From contig NZ_JAQQTD010000001.1 of the NCBI RefSeq assembly GCF_028561755.1, forward strand, positions 496,001-560,000: a stretch of 64,000 nt of DNA, given 5' to 3'. Both the position numbers and the translations under genes were made by a program. Source of the DNA: Altibacter sp. HG106 (GTDB lineage Bacteria > Bacteroidota > Bacteroidia > Flavobacteriales > Flavobacteriaceae). How positions within the stretch are numbered: position 1 is the stretch's first letter; every line of letters starts with the position of its first letter. Below are positions 57,061 to 64,000 of this stretch, piece by piece. The notes beneath the pieces were generated by a model that ran no database searches, had not been told where the DNA came from, and saw nothing but the letters and a program-made list of their open reading frames with translations.

Positions 57061-58941
57061 TTACTTTTTCTGGGCTTTCTTCTGAGCCTCGGCTTGTTCC
57101 ATCATTTCTGCCATTTTTCGTTGGAAACGATTTTGTTTACGAGGTTTCTTTTTATTCTCCTGAATTCTGGCGTGAATTTTATCTTCGTCGATAATCACAT
57201 TTTTGATCACCAACATAATTCCGATGGTAATAAGGTTCGACGTTAGATAGTAAAGCGATAATCCCGAAGCATAATTGTTAAAAAATACCAACATGAAAAG
57301 CGGCGACAGATACATCAGGAATTTCATGTTCGGCATTCCCGGTTGTTGCTGTGCCTGCATGCTCTGCCCGGTACTCATCATCATGTAAACAAATATCGCA
57401 ATAGACGCTAAAATCGGGAATAAGCTCACGTGGTCTCCGTAGAACGGAATATGGAACGGAAGCTCTGCAATAGTATCATAACTCGATAAATCTTCTGCCC
57501 AAAGGAAGCTTTTCTGACGTAAATCGAAGGCCGTGGGGAAGAAGGTGAACAAGGCGTAGAACACCGGGATTTGAAGCAAGGCAGGCAAACAACCCTTCAA
57601 CGGACTCGCACCGGTGGCGCTTTGCAGTTTCATGGTTTCCTGCTGAATCTTCATTTGGTTCCCCTCATATTTCTTTCGTATCTCATCCATTTCAGGTTTT
57701 AATACCTTCATCTTCGCTTGCGAGACATACTGCTTGTACTGTACTGGAGAAAGTAATAATTTAAACAAGATGGTAAGGACGATGATAGCAATACCCGCGG
57801 GGAACCAATTACTCAGCACCCCAAAGACAGGAATGATCAGATATTTGTTGATCATTCCGAAGATACCCCAGCCCAGCGGCATGGCTTCATCCAAATTTCG
57901 ATCATAGCCCTTAAAGATTTGGTAATCAGTAGGACCGTAGTACATGTTCATGTTATACGACAGCCCTCCGGCCTGAGGCTCGAGCAGCATTTTGGCGCCG
58001 TATTTTTTGGTGTATACGGTATCAACTTCCTCATCTTTAACCAGGTCTTCGGAAGAAAAGGCTACTTCTGGAAATTCGGTATCGGTAAGTAGCATCGAAC
58101 TGAAGAAATGCTGTCGGAAATTCATCCAATTCACATCTTTTTCTACTTCATCGTCTTCCCCTGAAGGCGATAATTTTGAAAAATCCTCATCCTCATATTC
58201 GTAGGTAAGTCGGGTGTACCGGTTTTCGTATGTAATGCTTTTTGCGTGGCGATATCCCTTCAGTTTCCAATCCAAATAGATCGGCTGAGAGGTGTCGACA
58301 ACGCCTTCCAATCCTTGAGAACGAATATTGAAATCGAGCATGTACTCGCCGGGCTTAATTTCGTATCGGTATTCCAAATAGGCATTCGCCGACGTTTTCA
58401 ACTTCATGGAAAGCACTTGATTGGCTCCGTTTTGGGTTAGGGAAGGCTCAAAATAGAGATCCTTTGAATTGAGGAGTCGGTTTTCCGCAGAAAACTGCAA
58501 ATTGAACTCATTATTCCCGTCTTTGATAAGATACACCGGTTCGCCTGCATAGGTGGTATGCTCCTTCATCATGGCCTCTACCACATAGCCTCCCTGATTA
58601 CTGATTTCTAATCGAAGCACATCGTTTTCTAGCGTTGTGGTGGCATCCTTGGCAGAAGGGAGCGTTCCGGAATAGGCAAACGATCCTAATCTATTTTGCA
58701 ACTCCTGTACCGCTGTGGAGTCTCCCTGGGTCACTGCATTAGACGTAACCTCCGGTTCTACGCTCTCATCCACTGCTGATGTCGTAGCATCCTCCGTGGT
58801 TGCGGTATCCGATACTTGCTCGGTAGTATCGGGATCTACTGCGGTTTCTTCCGGCTGATTGATGTAAAGCATCCACAGTAAAATACCGCCGATGAGCAAA
58901 AAGCCTATAAGTGAATTCTTGTCAAATTTTCGTTCTTCCAT
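57061..58941 (-). CDS. yidC: Membrane protein insertase YidC
   Basis: A 626-residue inner membrane insertase, long because of the large periplasmic domain usual in Gram-negatives. A signal-anchor helix ('LIGFLLIGGILLWMLYI') comes first, then an acidic, Thr-rich linker and the periplasmic domain (about 85-345). The conserved five-helix core follows, with 'YKQYVSQAKMKVLKPEMDEI' in the cytoplasmic loop, 'LKGCLPALLQIPVFYALFTF' and 'PNMKFLMYLSPLFMLVFF'. The C-terminus is basic ('ENKKKPRKQNRFQRKM'), fit for ribosome contact. It follows pyrG after about 90 bases containing a hairpin. Confidence 0.95.
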   Translation of the reverse strand: MEERKFDKNSLIGFLLIGGILLWMLYINQPEETAVDPDTTEQVSDTATTEDATTSAVDESVEPEVTSNAVTQGDSTAVQELQNRLGSFAYSGTLPSAKDATTTLENDVLRLEISNQGGYVVEAMMKEHTTYAGEPVYLIKDGNNEFNLQFSAENRLLNSKDLYFEPSLTQNGANQVLSMKLKTSANAYLEYRYEIKPGEYMLDFNIRSQGLEGVVDTSQPIYLDWKLKGYRHAKSITYENRYTRLTYEYEDEDFSKLSPSGEDDEVEKDVNWMNFRQHFFSSMLLTDTEFPEVAFSSEDLVKDEEVDTVYTKKYGAKMLLEPQAGGLSYNMNMYYGPTDYQIFKGYDRNLDEAMPLGWGIFGMINKYLIIPVFGVLSNWFPAGIAIIVLTILFKLLLSPVQYKQYVSQAKMKVLKPEMDEIRKKYEGNQMKIQQETMKLQSATGASPLKGCLPALLQIPVFYALFTFFPTAFDLRQKSFLWAEDLSSYDTIAELPFHIPFYGDHVSLFPILASIAIFVYMMMSTGQSMQAQQQPGMPNMKFLMYLSPLFMLVFFNNYASGLSLYYLTSNLITIGIMLVIKNVIIDEDKIHARIQENKKKPRKQNRFQRKMAEMMEQAEAQKKAQKK

Positions 58942-59000
58942 ATTGAGATCCTGATTGTAGGAAAGCTATAATTTCTAATTGTGTTCTGTCAACAACCTAG

Positions 59001-59018
59001 CCGACCTCGAAAGGTCGG
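59001..59018. other. Hairpin between pyrG and yidC without a T run
   Basis: CCGACCT and AGGTCGG (stem 59001-59007 and 59012-59018) enclose a CGAA loop, a stable GNRA-like tetraloop in one orientation. No run of T follows on either strand within a few bases, so it is not a typical intrinsic terminator. It may limit readthrough from pyrG to yidC or protect an mRNA end. Confidence 0.6.
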
Positions 59019-59031
59019 TCAAATTGTCGTA

Positions 59032-60660
<1,629 letters not shown>

Positions 60661-60672
60661 CTATACGGGATG

Positions 60673-60680
60673 CAAAGGTA
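60673..60680 (-). promoter_or_regulatory. Predicted -7 element of pyrG
   Basis: TACCTTTG on the minus strand is an exact match, 33 bases before the pyrG ATG at 60639, in the 102-base gap after the DUF3820 gene. Confidence 0.45.
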
Positions 60681-60741
60681 TGGATTTATTGCGGAAGGAA
60701 TGCCTTTTGATTTTAAAATTTGGTAGTGCTTCGGAAGTTTA

Positions 60742-60969
60742 TCAAGGTCGCAGTTTTCTTAGCATCGGCTCTAGGCCATTGATCTTAATTTCAAAGACTT
60801 CGTGCATGAGTCGCCCGAGCTTTCCTTCTGGCCAGCCTTTTTTCTGAAACCAAACATAGTACGCTTCCGGAATATCTAGCAGGTATTGATCTTTATATTT
60901 TCCGAAGGGCATTTTGTACGTGGCAAGGACCACCAGATGCTTCGGATCGAAATTATTTCCAACGTCCAT
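60742..60969 (-). CDS. DUF3820 small protein
   Basis: A 75-residue protein. The open frame continues upstream to 61185 but that part only runs through the DUF922 gene in another frame; ATG 60969 gives the normal DUF3820 length. Signature: 'YKMPFGKYKDQYLLDIPEAY' with 'FQKKGWPEGKLGRLMHEV'. No Cys, signal or membrane segment. Function is unknown; related domains occur near exonucleases, where the 'MPFGKYKG' loop is shared. Its first 17 bases overlap the end of the DUF922 gene. Confidence 0.85.
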   Translation of the reverse strand: MDVGNNFDPKHLVVLATYKMPFGKYKDQYLLDIPEAYYVWFQKKGWPEGKLGRLMHEVFEIKINGLEPMLRKLRP

Positions 60970-61486
60970 AACGACGCAACTCCTCTCTAATAAAATACTC
61001 CCATTTCTCTTCTCCTTCAACGATCTTCGAGTGATCACTTTCTTCGTCAAATTGCTCCTGCATCTCACGGCGTTCTGCTTCAATGCCTTTGTAGATCGCT
61101 TCAATTTGAGCTTTGGGATTACCGGTAAAGGTGGCTTCCGACAACCGCTTCCGAAGTTTTCTCGCAAATAATTCAGAAATATCAAAATGAGTTTGCTCGT
61201 GTTTCAGAATATAGTCATTAACGCGTTCCGGAATATACCAGGAGAGTTGTGGGTAGAAGTTAGACCGGACGGTGTAATCCACCTCCAGTACACCCTCCGA
61301 CATAACAAACGAATAGGAAAAAGAAATGCCGCTATTGGTACTGGCCACATAGGTACCCAGTGATTCAGGCACTCCTTGAAAATCATCCCAGGTTAGGGTA
61401 TTAGCTTCACTCCAAGGTACGCGCTCTACCTCGGTATCATTTGGAAACGAAAAAAATAAAAGAAGCGCGGGGAGCAAAAACTTCAT
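60953..61486 (-). CDS. DUF922 putative metalloprotease with signal peptide
   Basis: A 177-residue protein with a short signal peptide ('MKFLLPALLLFFSFP'). It begins 'RVPWSEANTLTWDDFQG', the common start of this secreted family, and contains HExxH as 'LKHEQTHFDISELFARKL', which in DUF922 is taken as a zinc site. Such proteins are thought to be periplasmic zinc-dependent proteases, though activity is not established. It has its own promoter and overlaps DUF3820 by 17 bases in another frame. Confidence 0.82.
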   Translation of the reverse strand: MKFLLPALLLFFSFPNDTEVERVPWSEANTLTWDDFQGVPESLGTYVASTNSGISFSYSFVMSEGVLEVDYTVRSNFYPQLSWYIPERVNDYILKHEQTHFDISELFARKLRKRLSEATFTGNPKAQIEAIYKGIEAERREMQEQFDEESDHSKIVEGEEKWEYFIREELRRYGRWK

Positions 61487-61527
61487 TAACTAGTCGATCT
61501 ATTAGGGAGTTAAGTACTAAACGGCGA

Positions 61528-61535
61528 CAAAAGTA
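61528..61535 (-). promoter_or_regulatory. Predicted -7 element of the DUF922 gene
   Basis: TACTTTTG on the minus strand is an exact TAnnTTTG match, 41 bases before the ATG at 61486, in the 56-base gap after the OsmC gene. Confidence 0.45.
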
Positions 61536-61542
61536 CTATATT

Positions 61543-61950
61543 TTATTGATTCCAGTGAAAGACGATAACTTTTTCGATATCAGGATGAAGACTATAGTGT
61601 ACCGGGCAGGTGTTGGCGGTACGCTCTAGAAGTGTTCGATGCTTTTCTGAAGTTTCTTTCGGAAGCTGCAGCACTACTTCAATTTTCGAAATACGTCGTG
61701 GGTTTGAAGCCATCGATTTGGTGACGGTGGCGGTACTTCCGGAAAGAGAAACCTCCATATCGCGTGCTTTGATGCCCATAACGGTTAGCATGCAATTGGC
61801 CAGACCGGTCGCTACCGTATCGGTGGGTGAAAAAGCTTCCCCTTTTCCTTGATTATCTATAGGCGCGTCGGTAATGTATTTATTGCCAGACCTTAGATGT
61901 TCACATTCGGTTCGCAGTTCGCCGAGATAGGTTACTTTAGAGGTACTCAT
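61543..61950 (-). CDS. OsmC/Ohr-family peroxide reductase
   Basis: A 135-residue protein of the OsmC superfamily, which reduces organic and inorganic hydroperoxides with two reactive Cys. These are Cys53 ('LANCMLTVMGIKARDM') and Cys115 ('ANTCPVHYSLHPDI'), both in expected places, with conserved 'SPTDTVATGLANC' and the 'Arg' region near the start. It is cytoplasmic. It overlaps the LysM gene by 4 bases (ATGA), so the two are translationally coupled; a functional link is not evident. Confidence 0.9.
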   Translation of the reverse strand: MSTSKVTYLGELRTECEHLRSGNKYITDAPIDNQGKGEAFSPTDTVATGLANCMLTVMGIKARDMEVSLSGSTATVTKSMASNPRRISKIEVVLQLPKETSEKHRTLLERTANTCPVHYSLHPDIEKVIVFHWNQ

Positions 61951-63866
61951 TCTACCACCTCCAAATCTAGATTTTTGTTGTACCGAATAATGTACAAGGC
62001 CTGATTCTGGTAGCCGGAGAAGAATTTTTTATTATATCGAAACTTATTCCCAATGTACTCGGTTTCGTAATCACTCTTTACCGCGTCATACATATCGTCA
62101 TCGGTGGAAGCCAAGCGCAGTAAAATATCATAGGTAATATCGAACCCGCGCACGGCAAACCTATTGGGCATTACGCCGTATTTATTCTTATAGCTCACCA
62201 AGAATGGTTCTTTTTCGTCCAGTTGATAATGCTTGCTAATGGAGGGAAAAGTAAAGCTTAAATTGGCCAGGTGCATGTTACTGATATCGTCATAATCGTA
62301 TACGTCCCCCTTATCTAGGGTGAACAATCGCAAGCGATAGGTTTCGGGCATACCGTTTAACAATCCAACAACATTACTCACTAGGACCGGGTCTGAGGAT
62401 TCTAAGATCACCCAGTTCTCTTTCCCAGTGGTATCTAGTTTTCCAGCGATATCGGTTTGATATAGAAACCCTTTTTCTCGTGGCATGATGGATTTGACCT
62501 GTGGAATTATTTCTAGTACCGCGGTCTTGCTCGCCTGATGACGTTTGTCTGTGATGAGTAACACGTTTTTGTCGGCAGTATTTCGCTCGAGGTAATCAAG
62601 CATGGCTTCCTTGAGCATGTCATCTGTAGGCAGCGTTTGAAACAAATTCGAACTAAGGTCGATGTTTCGATTACTCAGCGGAGAAAAAACCGGAACATTA
62701 TCTCGTTTTAGGTCGGCTGCAGCACGTTCTACGTTTTTTTGAAGTAACGGACCAATAACGGCTTGGGTATTTTGTAAGTTATTGGCACCAATAATCGAGC
62801 GCACGCGCTGTTCGCTAGCTTCGGTATCAAACACTTGAAGATTTACGGAGATTCCCTGATCCTTGGCAAATTCGGCTGCCATCAACACGCCACTGTAAAA
62901 ATCAAGGGCTACACGAACTGTGCGTTGTTGTTTTAATATCGATTCCCGTTGCGATGTGGAATCGGAGGTAACACGATTCAACATAAAAGGAAGCATTACC
63001 GCCAGGCGCTTGGTATCGCGATTGGTGATAGAACGCTCTAAATCTATGGTTCCCAATGCCTCACCGGTCTCGGTGCTGTTCTCCTTCGGAATTTTTAAGA
63101 TCATCCCCTCTTTGAGACCGTTTTTCGCGTAAGGATTCAAGGCGACGATTTCTTCTTCTGAAAGCCCTAACTTCACCTTCAAACGATAGAATCCCTCTTT
63201 AGGTTGTACTTCGTAAAAATCAAACTCGTTCTCTTCAATCACTGCTGAAGTCACCACCGCTTCTTCCTTTACGGTTAGCGTATATCCAATAGGGAGGTTC
63301 TCCGGAAGTTCAGGATTTAATGCCCGTAATTCGGCGAGTGTTAATCCATATTTTCTAGCGATGCCAAAAGAGGTCTCTTTCGGCTGTACCACGTGAACCG
63401 GCCCAGAAGTTTCCGAATTTGAGGCATTGGAATTATCATCGGTCACCACCGTAGGTTTGGTACCGACAGGAATTTGGAGTTTTTCTCCTTTTTTAAGTTG
63501 CGCCGCGTATAAGTGTTTGTTATACTTTTTGATTTCGTCAACGGTGGTATTGTATTCTTGCGCTATGCTAAACAGTGTTTCTTTTCGCTGCACGCGATGC
63601 GTTTTGAACGAGCGTCCTTCTTCGGTTGTTATTTTTTCTGCCGTACTTGGTAAGATCAAAACACTGTTTGCGCTGATCCCTTCGCGCGCATCTGGATTTA
63701 GGCGATAAATGGCATTTTCAGAAAGACCGTATTCTTTGGCGATACTGTAAATAGTTTCCCCTTGCTGTACGCGATGGGTTTTGTAGGTGCTTTGAGAAGG
63801 TTGCGAGTAGCTTCCGCAGCCCATACCAATTACACATACCAAGGCGATGAAGAGTGTGTATCTCAT
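61947..63866 (-). CDS. Protein with four LysM repeats and a periplasmic-binding-like domain
   Basis: A 639-residue secreted or lipid-anchored protein. ATG 63866 is chosen: it gives a signal sequence ending 'CVIGMGCGSYSQ', a weak lipobox with Cys17. Four LysM repeats follow at about 29-73, 88-133, 157-200 and 217-260 ('HRVQQGETIYSIAKEYG', 'VQRKETLFSIAQEYN', 'VQPKETSFGIARKYG', 'VQPKEGFYRLKVKLG'), then a type I periplasmic-binding-like domain (about 286-635, 'KRLAVMLPFML', 'AVIGPLLQKNVERAAADLKR', 'FAVRGFDITYDILLRL'). LysM binds peptidoglycan; the binding domain in such proteins resembles amino-acid receptors. No permease is near, so it is probably a wall-bound sensor or anchor. It sits 32 bases after guaA. 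Confidence 0.88.
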   Translation of the reverse strand: MRYTLFIALVCVIGMGCGSYSQPSQSTYKTHRVQQGETIYSIAKEYGLSENAIYRLNPDAREGISANSVLILPSTAEKITTEEGRSFKTHRVQRKETLFSIAQEYNTTVDEIKKYNKHLYAAQLKKGEKLQIPVGTKPTVVTDDNSNASNSETSGPVHVVQPKETSFGIARKYGLTLAELRALNPELPENLPIGYTLTVKEEAVVTSAVIEENEFDFYEVQPKEGFYRLKVKLGLSEEEIVALNPYAKNGLKEGMILKIPKENSTETGEALGTIDLERSITNRDTKRLAVMLPFMLNRVTSDSTSQRESILKQQRTVRVALDFYSGVLMAAEFAKDQGISVNLQVFDTEASEQRVRSIIGANNLQNTQAVIGPLLQKNVERAAADLKRDNVPVFSPLSNRNIDLSSNLFQTLPTDDMLKEAMLDYLERNTADKNVLLITDKRHQASKTAVLEIIPQVKSIMPREKGFLYQTDIAGKLDTTGKENWVILESSDPVLVSNVVGLLNGMPETYRLRLFTLDKGDVYDYDDISNMHLANLSFTFPSISKHYQLDEKEPFLVSYKNKYGVMPNRFAVRGFDITYDILLRLASTDDDMYDAVKSDYETEYIGNKFRYNKKFFSGYQNQALYIIRYNKNLDLEVVE

Positions 63867-63898
63867 AAGAAGTGTTGCAGTTATTTCGGTTTTATTGA

Positions 63899-64000
63899 TC
63901 ATTCCCACTCAATGGTAGCGGGCGGTTTTGAGCTAATGTCGTACACTACTCTATTAACGCCTTTTACTCGGTTTATTATATGATTACTCGTTTCTTGTAA
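63899..64000 (-). CDS. guaA: GMP synthase C-terminus, truncated by window edge
   Basis: The last 33 codons of a minus-strand gene end at TGA 63899-63901. The translation finishes '[19 protein letters not shown]', the hallmark C-terminus of glutamine-hydrolysing GMP synthase, which makes GMP from XMP. The rest lies beyond the right edge. It is followed on the same strand by the LysM gene after 32 bases. Confidence 0.9.
   Translation of the reverse strand, partial: LQETSNHIINRVKGVNRVVYDISSKPPATIEWE

Noticed and set aside
60970-61185. Upstream extension of DUF3820
   Set aside because: It lies wholly within the DUF922 gene in another frame, and ATG 60969 fits the family.

Overview
The window reads as chromosomal core of a member of the Bacteroidota, most likely the Flavobacteriaceae. 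This rests on three proteins ending in type IX secretion (T9SS) C-terminal domains (two type A, one type B), many copies of the Bacteroidota promoter core TAnnTTTG just upstream of start codons, lineage-typical families (DUF5606, DUF349, OstA-like, bacterial GH3, gliding-type CHU_C domain), and gene order such as rel-fur-purA-ostA. The genus cannot be named from the sequence alone. Coding density is high, no gap exceeds 300 bases, and no rRNA, tRNA, CRISPR array, transposase or prophage module was seen. Both edges cut genes: an MscS-type channel on the left and guaA on the right.

Layout. 1-12 kb (+): MscS fragment; stringent response (rel), fur and purA; an LptA/OstA-like envelope protein overlapping a class III aminotransferase; a TPR protein; two tandem DUF368 membrane proteins (PopT-type polyprenyl-phosphate transporter family) overlapping aroE. 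12-18 kb: a large acidic DUF349 protein overlapping a methyltransferase, then on the minus strand ruvX-def-DUF5606-mazG, then dapD (+). 18-25 kb: a lipooligosaccharide core locus with a Kdo-kinase-like protein, a GT9 heptosyltransferase-like protein, four GT2 enzymes and one GT4 enzyme, running into a TsaC/YrdC protein and a methyltransferase. 25-32 kb (+): cca, a GNAT acetyltransferase, a heme A synthase, a pRiA4b ORF-3-like protein, a nucleoid-associated protein and a two-gene ABC exporter.

32-36 kb is the most accessory-looking part: a type B T9SS surface protein, a convergent secreted protein with a 'GIGTTTP' N-terminus, and a small orphan secreted protein. 36-49 kb holds uvrB, a putative gluzincin metalloprotease, a GH3 ligase, rluF, a small heat shock protein, a DUF2254 membrane protein, a TerB-like protein, sucC, lysA, a class A beta-lactamase-like lipoprotein and a carotenoid/retinol-type oxidoreductase. 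49-64 kb is almost all minus strand: a T9SS protein built from three 150-residue repeats, a nitronate monooxygenase, a T9SS subtilase, mnmA, a MORN/YwqK-type protein, yidC, pyrG, DUF3820, DUF922, OsmC, a LysM plus periplasmic-binding-like protein, and the end of guaA.

Envelope biogenesis runs through the window: LptA-like and YidC assembly factors, candidate lipid-carrier recycling (DUF368), core sugar transfer, dapD and lysA in the diaminopimelate/lysine pathway, and secreted surface proteins. No complete new defence or mobile system was found. The observations most worth checking are the tandem DUF368 pair, the HExxH protein at 38.4 kb, the LysM-binding-protein fusion, the triple-repeat T9SS protein, and residue losses in Fur and Rel.
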